From the NCBI GenBank assembly GCA_036346225.1, contig JARFIW010000453.1:7750001-7814000 (forward strand): 64,000 nt of DNA. Reading direction: 5' to 3'. The notes under the pieces were generated by a model. It was not told where the DNA came from, ran no database searches, and worked only from the letters and a program-made list of their open reading frames with translations. Both the position numbers and the translations under genes were made by a program. Positions 24,301 to 37,234 of the stretch are shown here, piece by piece (position 1 is the stretch's first letter; the number at the start of each line of letters is the position of its first letter). This DNA comes from Platerodrilus igneus. Its lineage: Eukaryota; Arthropoda; Insecta; Coleoptera; Lycidae.

Positions 24301-27300
24301 CGGCTGTTCATGTAGGAGCCATTTTGTTGGTATTGTCTCATCTATGAGAAGAAACTTTTTGTTAGGTTAGACCGTTACAGTTTAGTAATACTGTTTGAAT
24401 TACAATAATGTTATTTGAACTTAATATCAACTTGATAGGTAAGTCAAACTTTACTCAGCTATATAAAGTCCAGTGTTTTGGCTTTTCATGTTTTTTAAGT
24501 TTTCTATATTTATTACCGTCATTCTCAAAAATATCTGCATACGTATAAATAAGAAGAAAATAATCTAATTATGATTACGCTTTTGATAAAATAATAACAA
24601 AAGTGATTTTACTTTTTAGAAATTCTGCTTTGTTAGCCTTCATATACTCTTGAAGTTAAATTTCTTTTAAATTAAAATCTAATAATGCAGTACTTTATTT
24701 AAAATCTGTCTTAGAATCTTATATGACTATCTTATGAAAATAATTGTAAATTCAAACTTAATATAAACTTTGAAATATTTTAAGAACTCTTACGGGTTTA
24801 ACAAAATTACGTACTCAGATCTGACTATGATAACTTACATAATTTATGATATTTGTCATTAATATAGAGTGTAATAATTTGATACAAATTCCATTTTCAG
24901 CCAAAATAATACACAGAATTTATTTTTGTTATGTCAATTGTAAATATCGTAACTTGAAGAAAATAGTCTTTATTTAAATAGATGTACGTACGTTATTTTC
25001 TTCAGACTATTTATTAATTCATTAACGTAACAGAGTATTAAAAAAGTAATTTTATGGTACAATTGAACGTACAAAACTATGCATTCAACAACTCTTGTAA
25101 ACCTTATAGAAAATGCAAAATAAGTAGTGCGTATTGATGAGTTTAAGTTCTTATACAATATTATGTACCTTCATATTTATTGCTATGTTTACATACTTCC
25201 TGCTCAGAGATAATATTGTTTAAACGCTCTCTTTGGTGATGCTGTCTTGCTTATGTTAAATCTTTGAGTTTATAGGCGCCTGACATTTCCGTCTTTTTAG
25301 AAACCCCCCTGTTAGTCTTATCCCGCTGAAGTAGAGTTCAGAGTTGGTCCGGAAATCTCTAGAAGTACTTACGGTTAGTACGGATAAAACGACATCTATG
25401 GTTAAACTTCTGAGAAAGATTTAGGTGGTTCGGTTCTTCCCTTACCTCACGCCCAATCAAAATCTGGTACAGGGACTTTGCTGTTAGTGCTTTATCTTTG
25501 CTGTTTCATCTAAAACAGTAAAAATAATTTAGATGGTGTTTGGTCTCACTTTAATAAACACAGGTGAATCACACATCATCTCTTTTAAAATAATTACAGG
25601 TTTCTTCTGTTGTTGGGGTGATGGATCTTCGACTACACCTTTCTTACTTCTTACTAATTTAAAATAAACAACCTATAGTAAATAGTATTGTATACAACAA
25701 CAAAGAAAGAACTGCGACATTTCTCTAATTTGGTTAAATACGCATTAGCTAAAGAACACTTAAGATTAATAATGATTCAAAGTCATCCAGATTTAACCAA
25801 TGTAAATTTTACTCGCTATTTTCTGTCTAAAAAAATGGGCTTTCGTGTATGAGAATTCGATATAATGTTATAAGGTTTGTCCAAAGACTTAAAACGCTAA
25901 TATAGACACTGGGTGTTCCTAACAATCAGAGATGAGCCGAAGCACGAAAAGTTAAAGGATGGCTACAATATTATAGGAACACATAATTTGCCGGCTAAGT
26001 TTAAGAATTATTTTATACGGAGAGACATGAGCTAGAGTCATGGTCGATTTTGTTGACAAAAAATATATTAGACGCCACTGTGTTTATGAAAATATCAACA
26101 AAGGAGAAACCATAAGGGAAACGCAGAAATAAAAAAAAAATCTTTAGTAACTTACCTCATCAATGGACCAACTACTAGGGTACATGCAACGACATATCAA
26201 GTTAAACCTGAAGCATAAAACAATTAAGTTATCACGGAGAGAAGCACCATATATGTCCTCACAATAAATGTGAACCTGTACTTTTCAAAAATCTGTCAAG
26301 CGCACTGATAAAAGAATTAAATATTTGAAATCAAAAATATAATGTCCACTATTACAAACAAGTTTAAAGATAAAAAGTTTTTTAAGGTATTTACAAAAAG
26401 TTATCTTGTTGGATAGGGCTGGCGTATTTGGATCACAGTCAAATTATTTTTCTACACATGTTTAACAAATAAAATTTGGTCTACATTCAAAGATGTAGAT
26501 CACTATGTTTATATAAAACTTTAAATTTTTAAGTTTGAAATTAAAAATATTTAAGACAAATTTTAAGCTGAAGCTAAATTAAAAGGTTTATACTCTTGCT
26601 TAGTATAATTTCAATATTTGTAATAGTATTCCAATACGATGATTTTTAAAGTGAAGTTCATGCTCTTGCCTAGAATAATTTTAATAATTGTAATAGCATT
26701 TTAATGTATTTATACGGGCAATAATAAGAATTTCAACTGTCGACAATATAAAGAAAGTCAAACACTCACCGGTATCAATTCCATAATAACAAAGGATTTT
26801 GTACCAGCAAAAACTCCTTTTTGTACAACAACCGTTCCAAAGCAGAAGTAATAATTTTTACCTTGACAGCAAAATCCCTTTCACTAAACTTCTATACGAA
26901 ACAGTTGACGTCGTGACGTATTCGATCCAAGTATAATAAACACCATGTGTGCTCTTTTATTATTTTTTGATACATAAATTTTCTACATGTAACTAAAAAG
27001 TGCGTTGATGAATACTGAAATTCCATAATCACATTGTAAAATATTTTGGAGTAACAGCAAAACCCGGGAAAATTATATGGACATTTAATTTTATTTTAAT
27101 AAACCCGGCACCTTTAAACGAGTAAACTTTAATATAATTGCAAATAGCGATTCTCAAACACCAGCTGGAACAAAACTGGGCCAACAGCTTTATCACCACG
27201 TTTTAATTACAACCGCATTGAAGTCAAAATGGCTAATCCTTATAAAGAACCAAACGTTATCTTTTTATTGATTGTTGCCAACTCCGTGCGCCGGTGCTAA

Positions 27301-27380
27301 CCTATCGACGTACAACTCGAAAGCAACTACGTTTAATGCATTTTAAAATGCACCTTTCTTGAGAAGCATTTAAAATAAGA
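15400..27380. other. Long AT-rich region without recognisable genes
   Basis: I see only short frames with biased composition and stop-rich sequence on both strands. Minor structures are the perfect palindrome AACCACTAGTGGTT near 15851-15864, a hairpin at 23426-23462 (TAGCTTTCA against TGAAAGCTA) and a diverged direct repeat of about 43 bases at 26594 and 26663 (ctcttgc followed by tagtataattt or tagaataattt). An 86-codon frame at 15934-16194 has no support beyond being open. Intron, intergenic DNA or old repeats all remain possible. Confidence 0.6.
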
Positions 27381-27382
27381 AC

Positions 27383-27440
27383 GCACGCACGCACGCACAC
27401 GCACGCGCGCTCACACATACATTCCATACCCACATACACA
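27383..27440. repeat. CACG/CA-rich simple repeat
   Basis: A run of ACGC and CACA units (acgcacgcacgcacgcac, then cacacatac) forms a short microsatellite. It is followed by a pyrimidine-rich plus strand until about 27,700, which explains the hydrophobic, leucine- and phenylalanine-rich frame there. Confidence 0.85.
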
Positions 27441-28053
27441 CATATCTTTGTTGTTTGCCCTTTTGTTTCGTTATTTTCTTCTGTCGGAGTTTGAGCTGTC
27501 TCTTAGTGTTTTTGATTCTAGTTTTGTCCTCTTTTTCTTATGTTCCACATTTCTTTCCCTTTCTTTCCTTTCCTTAGGTATGTGCTACTTAGACCTTTCT
27601 TCTTTTGTTCGGAAACAACTTTTTTGCATAATTAGCTGTTCTTTTCTTCGGTTGTTTGTTTGGTACGGTTCTTTGTTACTACAGCTGAAAGTACCTCAAT
27701 TTCTATATCCAACATTTTTGACGTTCTCTAGCATTCTTTGAACCTTGACAGTTATTGTGTTATTTTGGCTATTGCTGTTGGTTTCTTCGTTACTTCTTTT
27801 CCTATTTTTGGTTATTCTCGCGAGAAACCAATTGCTTTCCTAAGGTTTGAAAATTATACTAATTTTTTACAAGGGATATCCGTCCGCCGACGACTTTCGT
27901 AGCGGTAGGTCAATCCATCTTTGTCCGTGTTAACTGCTGTATTACGTTTTCCTTTTTTTTATAATCCCTTACCTTTTTGCTTGGTACGGTATATTGGTTC
28001 TTCGGAACGGATTAATTTTCTTCCCTTTTGTTTTCTGAAACGAATTTTCTTGT

Positions 28054-28067
28054 GGTGTCCTGTTATT
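28054..28067. repeat. Left target-site duplication of the SINE
   Basis: GGTGTCCTGTTATT is repeated exactly at 28381-28394, bracketing the SINE. Confidence 0.9.
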
Positions 28068-28380
28068 AGGCGTCGCCGTGGATCAATGTAGTAAGCGTAA
28101 GACTACGGATCCCAAGGTCCTGGGTTCAAATACCGACACGGCCGACTGCTTGAAAAATTGCAGGTGAGCATTTTTCACAAAAATTACGCTCTCGTTCGGA
28201 TGAGAGGTTAAATGGAGGTCCCGTGTGTGTGTTGTCACGCACGTTAAAGATCCCTACCTTGCCGTTTACCTTGGCTGAAACGGCAAGGGTTCGGCAAAAT
28301 TCTAAATTTCCAGGCAACAAAAAACTCGCCTCCTGGCCAATGTAATACCTTCGGGTGGAGCATTGGAAATGTAAATGAAC
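28068..28380 (+). mobile_element. tRNA-derived SINE (313 bp) with perfect 14-bp target duplication
   Basis: The head (about 28070-28145) has tRNA-like internal promoter elements: a degenerate A box region (tggatcaatgtagtaagcg) and a good B box (GGTTCAAATACC at about 28121-28132). The middle carries a block with cacgttaaagatccc, which resembles a conserved central domain I recall from tRNA-derived SINEs of several invertebrates; I cannot name the family with certainty. The 3' part ends ggaaatgtaaatgaac, without a long poly(A). Identical 14-bp direct repeats flank it, as expected for insertion by target-primed reverse transcription using a partner LINE. It would be transcribed by RNA polymerase III from the tRNA-like head. 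The intact duplication suggests a moderately recent insertion. Confidence 0.9.
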
Positions 28381-28394
28381 GGTGTCCTGTTATT
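28381..28394. repeat. Right target-site duplication of the SINE
   Basis: Exact repeat of 28054-28067. Confidence 0.9.
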
Positions 28395-31300
28395 GTACTG
28401 CTTGGTCCATTGCTTCTGCTTCCTACCCCGACCTTTTGACTTTGCTTGTCTGAAATTTGTTACTTGCAGTTCTTGTATTTGAATTTTTATTAACAATTTC
28501 AACCGCCTTCTCAAGTTAAACGATTACTTATTCATCATCCTGTAGGATTTAATTAAAATATTTAGTTGTAACTTAAAAATGCTTCAATATATTTTATTTT
28601 GGATGTGGTATTTAATTATCAGAACATTTATTTTCCAAAATATTGTAACGATTTAAACTATAACTGTTCATTTTTGTTATTTACCGTAACTTGGTTCAGT
28701 AATATTTGCCCTATTCGTGTAATTAAAATAACAAACTTTAAAAATTTTAAGGTAATATTAGAGCGATGTGTGTTGTCTACTGTTAGGCGCCAGTAGTATA
28801 TGCAGTAGAAATTTATTTACTCTTCTCTGAAATTTCGTTCTTTGTTGCCTGTCATGCGCATTGTTTAGCTAGCAAGTCTTGTGTAGTTTGCAATTGTGGT
28901 GGATTTGAAACTTTCCTGCGGCCCATCAATTAATCTCGCCGGGTCGCATGAAAGAAGAAAGCGTTTGTGAAACATTAAGTGACGATTGTCTTTGAGAGAG
29001 GCATTCTAGTTAATTCTAGTTAATTTAGTTGTGATATATAAAGTGATGCCCTTGCCAAGGCACAAACAAGATGACACAGAGTAAAAATTGATAACAAAAT
29101 TTGTGGCATAACCCATTAAAAGAAAAACCAGTTTAAGAATATGCTTGATGATACTTCAAAATAAAAGTTGAACACGTTAGAAGAATGGAGTGATTTTGTA
29201 TCGCTTTTTGAATTTCATTTCACTTGAAGAATATTATAAATGATGAAATTTACGTCGAAATATTTTGTTTCAAGCAGGTTGAACTGAATTTGCAGCAACG
29301 TCACAGATATTTTTGTGCTTCGTTAGCATCTTGTGTTTAGATGGTGAACAAGTTGAATAGTCTTAGGACGTAAACCAGTTTATCATCATGCGCTTATCTT
29401 TCGAAAGGACTCACTAGTTGTATGTTTACAAAAGAGGTAAGTCTTTTACCTTTCAATATTCTTGTTCATCTTTTGTCTAGCGATTACAAGTAATCAGTAA
29501 TCAGTAACACAAAATTTTTGATGACTAGAAAATCATACATATGAGACACGAGGCATTATTATTTCAAATAGTTGTCAGATTTAATTAAGAACTTGAAGCA
29601 AGCTCATTCTTCATGTTTGGATTAAACCTACAAAATTGTCTAAAAATTTTTTTACTCAGAATTATTTTTAGCTAGCCAATTTAAGATGTTTTAAATGTTT
29701 TATAACATGTAAATATGTTTTAGTTTATTAAAAAGTTAGATTGGAATTACCTACATTAATTCTTCTGCATTTTCAGTAATTAAAAATTTCGTTAAATATT
29801 TTAAGACGACACCGTAAATAGGTTGTTCTGCTGTAAGATAATTCTGATGTGAAATAGTGATTTATGTCAAGTTTTAATGTAAATTACAAAAGAAAATTTA
29901 AAAACAAATGAGGACTAACTATCCTCCATTTGCATATTTTGATGTTGTGATAAATTAGGTTTATTTGATTAGTGCATTATGAGATTTTTGAAACTGAAAA
30001 TAATAGTTTATATTTTTCTTGTAAATACATATCTGGAAATTTTTCCCACTCATCTAAATGCTTTCGAATAAAAGAAAAAGAAACTAATGAAATAGAATTT
30101 AATTTGTTTCTTACCTTTGTTTATCTACTTGGTATTGATTTTTGAAGGAAGTAAATCGGTATAGCTACAGTTTCACTAGTAAAAAATGTTTTGAATACTT
30201 TGAACCAATACAAAAGTTACTAGGGTTAAGATCAATTAGTTGTGCTTCGAGATAGTAAAGTGAAAGATTCTGTTTACAAAACTAGAAATCCAAAGTCATG
30301 CAAAAGAGTAGGTTATGCAAATAGATAAAAACAGAGTGGTATTTTATTATAAAAATAAAAGTTAATGATAATATATATATTCCTGACTTAGCACTTATTT
30401 TAGTTCGGTACACAAATAGTGCTTTATTTATTTATTAATCAAGTCTTTCTTACAGGTACATCATAAGTTTGGTACTGGGGGACAGATTGTGTATCAACCA
30501 TATTTTTGGGTTACAGTTCTTGGACTTCTACGTTTTCCTTTGTAGTATGTTTTTTTCCAGTAACGTATTAGCACTCCATTTCTTTTGTTTCTTTGTGTTA
30601 GTTATAGCTCACGACCCGGCTCATGCCGTCCGCCAGGAATAAACCCCTAATTAGACCGCGAGAATAACGCTTTCCTGTTCCCACGTTTTATCGTTCAAGA
30701 CCCATATTCAGTGTCATATTTCGGTACGACTTTTTCGGATCACGAAAAGTTGTCATAATATTGATGTAAGGTATGTACGTGTTTTTTACAACGTTGTTTA
30801 CAAACACAGATTTTTATCCATTAAACATTTCCGTTTCGTTACCATTTCACCCTATTGAAGATAAATTATGCATTGGGTTATGTTGAATTGCTGTAATTTT
30901 ATGCAAAAGGTTAGGCAACACATACTAGGGGTACTTAATAAATCTTTAAATTTGAAGTATATTCCTTGTTGCGTACTATAGACACGTGTTGTTTTGACTA
31001 CCATCAAGCGGGTTATTTATTTATCGATCGTAGTTCGCTCTTTGAAACAGGTTTACCTAAGAACATTCTAACAGAAGTGTAATACAGTTAGTTTTATGGT
31101 TATCTTATAAACAGATGGTTGGTTTTGAGAAAAACACGATTCAAGTGATTGATTACCTAAGAATAGGTTTTCGAAGGAAGTACGAGTTGATTGGATGATT
31201 ATTATTGTGCTTGCTTTCCTTGCTTAAATGAAAAAGAATTAGTTTCCGTTACAAAAATGGGTCCGGTTACATGATAATGAGTGTTAATTTATTGTAAGTT

Positions 31301-34300
31301 TCTAAAGTTACGATCCGGGTTATTGTTGCCTGTGATACAAGCAATGCCGCTCACGCCATTCAAAATATTAAAAATGTACTTTAAAGGCACTCCATATCGG
31401 TTTGTAATCATACAAGAATTGCACATCATATTTTTGTACATTTTTGCGTCGTATTATATTTTAACTATTAGATTACGAAAGTTTTAAGAAATTTCAGTAT
31501 TGAAACTTCTACAATTTCTTCTACAAGCAATTATTGTGGCAAATTCTAATACATGTTTAACTGTAGTTAATCAATTATGAGCAAACGTAAATTACGCTAT
31601 ATGCAGATTGTCTGGTAGTGTAATCACCATAGACTCATTGTTATATTAATGGCTTAGAGACACGAGGACTGTTTTTTCTATAGCAACAAATTTTAAATCG
31701 GTCCTTGCACACAAATAAATATGATCAAGAATGAGTTAGTTCGAACGTTTGTAACGAATACGATTTCGTTCCCAGTTAATTTACGACTTTTTATAATTAT
31801 TAATTTACAAATATTCCTTACGGTATTGAAAGTATAAATTTCTATTCAATTAATATAATAGCTTTATTTATTCGTTATCTTGTAGAACTCTATCTGTGTT
31901 GATAAATTTAATGTAGTATTTCGGTTCCCCTAATACTTGCAAACGTGTTGATGCAAGAATTCGGTTCACTGCGCTTCCTCGCATAGTAAAACACTAGTCC
32001 ATTTTTAATTTGAGGATGTAATCAGATAGACAGGTTTTCGACGCGTGCTCGAGTAGAGTTTTTTGAAGTCATGGAGTCCAGCAGGCACGTGGCTTAGAAA
32101 AGGAGAATCCCTTTAGATTCGAAGTAGAAACCATCACTAGGGTGGACGCTAGAGAGTCGTTAAGAAAGTTTTATTTAGATTTCTTCTTTGGTCAGTCGAC
32201 CCATGGGAGAATTTATATGGTTTTGATGCAACGTCATGACGGTATGTAATTATTTACATTTTGAATTTAAATTGATAGTTCTTGATTTTTGTTGTGCAAG
32301 TTTTGTGTTACTAAGTATTTCAAAGTTGAAATGTTAAAGTGCCCCTGTTGTGAACAAACAAGAATTTAAGCGTTCATTTTCGAATGGAAATCAAGTTCGT
32401 AGTCCTAGGCATATATAAAGGACGCGCATCTGTTGTTGGAGTTGAACACGAAAATTGATGGGCGATGGTACAAAGTTCATTCTCAATTAAGTTGGTAAAT
32501 AGTTGCTACCGGAGTTAGATAGAGGGCAAGCAAACTTCAATGGTGAATGATTTCTTTACTCAGTTCTCGTTAAACAAAGAAACTACAGGAAATATAGCGG
32601 TTGTTTTTGTAAATTTATACAGCAATTTAAATTGGCGTGAATATTTTTTTGTTCAATATTTAACAGGTTGATTTGTATAAATGTTTATAAGAACGTTGAA
32701 GATTTAAAGATAAATTCCGAAGAATCGAAAAGGTTAAACAAGAATTTGTTTGTAACTCAACAGGTGACAGATTAGCGTTTGTTTGTCACATTTTATGATC
32801 CAGTTTTTTACTCGAAAGTATAATAATACACAAGTTATTTTGTACCATAAGGCTACTTGACGTTTAGTTCAAAGTATAAATTTTATAAATATCGAAATTC
32901 AATCTTACATAAAATCAGCTCAAATCAGTTACACTATTGTTTGTAAACCAAAACAGGATTCTTTTTCGGTGATTATTAAAAGGTTGTTACTTATAATTAA
33001 TAACTCAATATCGTCCTTAAAGGACTTTAATAAATAATTAAGATTTTTGAAATGCACCTATGTAATAAGAGATAACGTTGGTACAAGCAAATTCACAAAA
33101 TTCATGACTATAGAGAGAAAGGCCATCAGCATCCTCTCGGTAAAATATTTTAAAGTTATATTTTTAAATTGCTAATTTTTGAAATCTTTTGTGATAATTT
33201 GACTAAGCTCTAGTGAAGCCCTAGTTCTAGGAATCTCTTGAGGTGGTTATATTTTCAGACAGTACGAGATCATCGTTCCAATTCAAGCTAGCAGTGTTAA
33301 AGTAAGTAAGTATTATGTTATACGTTTTGGTTGTTCAGGAGTTGTTTTTTCCTTTTCGAAGATTTCCGTAATTTATCTTTGGATTGTTAGACATTAGAGC
33401 TATTATTAAGTTACGGTGGCGTTCATAATATCATTTTTTATCGTATACCAACCTACAACCCTAGCTCATAGCTCTGTCCTAAGTTGAAGAAACTTAGATG
33501 GCTGGAAGGTCTTATTTGAAGGTCCTTTTGTAAGAAAAGCCGCTTTTCATACATTTTACCCTGGGCTTGAATTTTAGACAGGAACCCCTTTTTGTTGTGT
33601 GGTGAGTCTGCCGCCTATAAAGTGGAGTAGATAGAAAAAACAGGTGTAACACGTTTTCATTTTGCATTATGTCGATAAATGTTACCAAAATTTTTTATTC
33701 TTTATTTAATTATTTCAAGATGTGTGACCCACACTTAAGCGCATTTGCAGATTTTGTTTCAATATTTTCTAAATCTCGGATGTCACTAGATAATTGATAG
33801 AAAAATTACTATGATTCTGTATTAAACCTCATATAAATTACCCGATAGATGTATCATGCTGCAATATCTCTGCAGAGTAGTTTAAAAATTTCTCCCTAAT
33901 TACAACCATGTAGCGCTAACGTGCGGCTCCTATAGTTAATCGCATCAATGCTTGATGAAACAAAGCTATGGTAGCTGTCACTTGTACATACTAATTGGGT
34001 CGTTGCTATTCATCACTGCATAAGCCCAGCTTTTGTTTTTTATCAATTTAGAAGCACAATTTGCAAGAATTACTCGCCAAAAAGATATTTTGCTCAAATA
34101 ATTTGCAAAATATTATAGAGGTCACTCACGGAAAGAAATAGGCAAGACATTGTAAAGCCCATTTGTTATTTTTGCTATATAGGGCATCAGTTACGAATGG
34201 TTTAATAACGATAAATTATAATGCGACAGTGTTTGTAAATCGCTATGGTGGTACTTGAAAGGGTTGAACACATAAATACTAAAGTTCTCAAATTGGAAAT

Positions 34301-34550
34301 GCCACCTTAGCCAACGTTCTCAAATTTGTAAAAAAAATTACATTATGGTGGTCATAGCTGTGAGTACAAAAAAGTTAATATCGATGTCGAAACATAAATT
34401 ATTCTAGGTAAAGATTGGTATCAAGAATTCACTTTTTAAAGGTTTTCACGTGGACATGCAAAGCGTAATTTGCTATAAAGCTTCTGCATATATGGAACTG
34501 CTTAACGCGCGGATTTACTAATCCAATACTAATTGTTTCCTATTTATGTT
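28395..34550. other. AT-rich region, no confirmed gene
   Basis: No protein of recognised family is seen. Two short stretches resemble the diverged LTR3 end: 30440-30720 (tctttcttacag tract, then a block with aggaataaacccctaatta) and about 33463-33500 (gctcatagctctgtcc), compared with gctcatagctctaccc at 14278. An exon-like open segment at 32067-32249 is listed separately. Confidence 0.5.
32067..32249 (+). other. Exon-like open segment, unknown
   Basis: One frame is open for about 60 codons in an otherwise stop-rich region, with mixed, protein-like composition (for example FRFEVETITRVDARESLRKF). It has no ATG at its left edge, starts after a TGA and ends GGTATGTAA, where a splice donor (GG|GTATGT) could lie. 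I do not recognise the protein with confidence. It faintly resembles N-terminal regions of some arthropod transposon-associated proteins, but this is a guess. Chance openness cannot be excluded. Confidence 0.25.
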
Positions 34551-34552
34551 AG

Positions 34553-35535
34553 TAGGTAAGCAGGGTATGTTCTAGTGCAAAAGATGCAATTTTCCCATGT
34601 TAAATCCCATAAGGAGGCTCAAGGTACGTTCTTATCATTTTTGTACCATACATTGAATTCCCCATAACAGTCTTAGAAATCCTCGTCGCATACATCTTTG
34701 AACGTAACCCAATAAAATCTGTCATAAATCGCCCATTATTTTTGGCTTTCGTTTTTTGTACCAAGCATTGAAATCTCCATAAAGAGAATTATAAGATCAA
34801 TTCAGGTCACTTTTCAGTCCAACATCCTGACTGGAGGAGTCCATTACTTTTATTTTTTAAGAATAGGATAACAGTAAACTATATAAAATTTTATTGAGGA
34901 TAATATATTTATAATCAATATTCTACATTTGTAATAAGTATTATATTTCTTCTTGCTCCATAATTGAATAATGTCCAACAGGTAGTGTTGCATATGAACA
35001 AGGAAATAAGTGGCGTTTATCATCATCGGGCTTAGGGCATGCTTCTCCTGAGCAATGGTGTGAAACTGGTGCTTGGATGATTGAATTAGATTCTGTGTTA
35101 AAAATGCTTCCTTGTAATCTTCTATGCACTCCACATAATCTTCAAACGTAATTCTACTCTTTATTACTAATCTTTTAATCCCTTTAATTTTCTTTGTAAT
35201 ACCAAAGTACCGGAGGCCAGATAATTCTTCCTCTTCTCGTAAGAGTTCAGCTTCTTCTTCCTCAGCTGTCTTAAAAATTCTTGTAGCATACATCTTTGAG
35301 CGTAACCCAATAAGATCTGTCATAAGTCATCCATTATTTTCATCCTTCATCATACCCAACACTTTTTTGTTAATTAGCGGAATTCCATAAATTTTGTTTG
35401 AAGGATAGTCGGAAGTATCGAAACGTTGCTGACAGTACCGCTTCACGGTTTCATAAGGATCCTGATTTAGTATTTTATAAATTAGACTATCCCTATCTGT
35501 GTAAAGAACTCGGCACCCAACTCAAAAGGTTGCGT
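34553..35535. repeat. Left arm of the inverted repeat
   Basis: It is complementary to 37235-38187 with scattered substitutions and short indels. Within this arm a block of about 100 bases encoding the polymerase tail start (gcatacatctttga..cgtaacccaataa) occurs twice, near 34690-34740 and 35285-35335; the same internal duplication is present in the right arm. Confidence 0.85.
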
Positions 35536-36910
35536 TCATATATCTTAGTGAAAATCGTAGATTGTCAACTTGGCTATGTCGAGAATGTACATACCAACAT
35601 ATATAGGTTTATTAAGATATATTTCAGATTTAAGAAGTTCCATCGCCAACAGGTTTTCATCAAAAATTGAGACATTTTTGAATAACGGGCCGAATATCCT
35701 GCCTTCGGCTCCATATCTTCCTTCCCAGTTTTGCACAAGTTCCACTTTACAATATTTGCGTATATTCTCCATCGTTTTCCCAAAAACTGCATTATTCATT
35801 AGCTTGAACAAATTCTTCTCAAATTCATTCCTTGCTCATTTCTGAAGGTCAGTAGTGAGATCAATGTATCATTTTAGCCAGCAGCCTTGTTTAAATTGTA
35901 GTACTCGATGAATTGCAGATAATTTAAGTCCATTTTCTAAAGCTTGTTTCAGATTTCTATAATAGATCTTCTTTTAGCATGTACCGTAGCCATTAATTTG
36001 GTACTTTAAGTTTTTGCTACAGACGGTTTTCTAGTCTTTGGATCAATATGCTCCGGACTGAATGGAATGTCTTTATGTAAATCATGAATAGATTCTGGAT
36101 TCTCCAAATCCATCAAGACATAACTATTATTCGCATTATCAGGAATCAGGAACTAACGTCACGTCGATTTTGGTGTCCATCCATTCAAATTCTCCATAGG
36201 GCAAGGGCTGACTCATCGCCCATCCACATTGATTATTAATGTCATAATACATAAGATGCACATCGCGGTTGGAAGGATCATACGTTGGTAAATATTTATT
36301 GTTTGCCAATGCACGCCATTTCGAACGCACTTGACTAAGTCCTCCTCGTCTACCCTTTTCTATAAACAATAGCTGATCGATGTCGGTCAACAATTCATGT
36401 TCCTGATGAGTATGCTTTAACTTTTCATCCCAAGTGGATCCTGGAAGGGTGTAATAGTGGGCGGGGTCTAGTCCATAAATTAAATGACAACTTGAATAGA
36501 AGTCTTCAAATACTTCAGCCAATAGTATCACATCGGTCTTAAGGTATAAGTCAGAGTACTGCCCCAGGTTTTAAATATTAAATGCTTCCCAAACTTTTTG
36601 TGCATGCGCATACTGCTTCTTAGTAATTCCTCTACCTTCCAGCAAGTTGTAAAATTCTTGTTGGCTAGGTAATGAAGTGTAACCCAGCGTTTCAAACGAA
36701 TCAATAAAATCGTATGGGTATACAGCTTTTTTAGTTAGTAATTCAAACTTCTCATTTGTCAATCCAGAAAATCCATCTTTTAATAACGGATATTCGTTTA
36801 GATATGAAGCCAATGTTTCCAAAGATGAGCTCATAAAGCGGAAGCTATCGATGAATCTATAGTTGAGCAAGTTTTCAGGAATATATTTTGTGAAAGAGAT
36901 ATATTTTCCA
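34850..36910 (-). pseudogene. Protein-primed type-B DNA polymerase (Polinton-like), degenerate
   Basis: Reading leftward, the pieces follow polymerase order. 36905-36571 has NYRFIDSFRFMSSSLETLA and the QEFYNLL to AQKVWEAF segment. 36531-36139 has LAEVFEDF, YGLDPAHYYTLPG, LLTDIDQLLFIEKGRRGG and GWAMSQPLPYGEFEW. 36130-35830 holds an HIDPKT-like stretch and a [15 protein letters not shown] stretch in mixed frames. 35811-35545 has KLMNNAVFGKTMENI and the IFDENL to YLNKPIYVG segment. Then comes the catalytic region near 35490 and the C-terminus 35323-34850. The YxDTDS motif reads D-R-D-S here. The protein would replicate a linear element with a terminal protein as primer; here it has several frameshifts and stops and lacks the N-terminal exonuclease region. 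Family assignment is firm; an adintovirus-type rather than Polinton origin cannot be separated. Confidence 0.85.
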
Positions 36911-37234
36911 CTTGGCCAATGTTAGCATAAGTTCTTGGAATTTACTATGCTATCTAGACCAAAAATAGTTAATTATAAATATGATAATCTCATACAAACA
37001 AATACTGTAACTAAAGCAGGAGCATTGCTCCCTACAAAATTTTAATATCTATAACAATTTAAGAGTTATAAGTAAAAAAGTCAAAAGAACACTAGATACG
37101 AATTTAGATATAATTATATTGGATACAACACGCTCTAATTAGCAAATAACGCCTCTTGCAGAATCTAGATATCTGTAACAGTTTTCGAGTTAGAGGTCTT
37201 GGTATAAAATTTCCAATTTTATGTTAAAATTTTT

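Noticed and set aside
27448..27741. 97-codon hydrophobic frame
   Set aside because: The plus strand is pyrimidine-rich beside a simple repeat, which gives Phe, Leu and Ser codons automatically; no signal or family features.
28068..28145. A true tRNA gene
   Set aside because: The head has A and B boxes but does not complete a tRNA fold and is fused to a SINE body with a target duplication.
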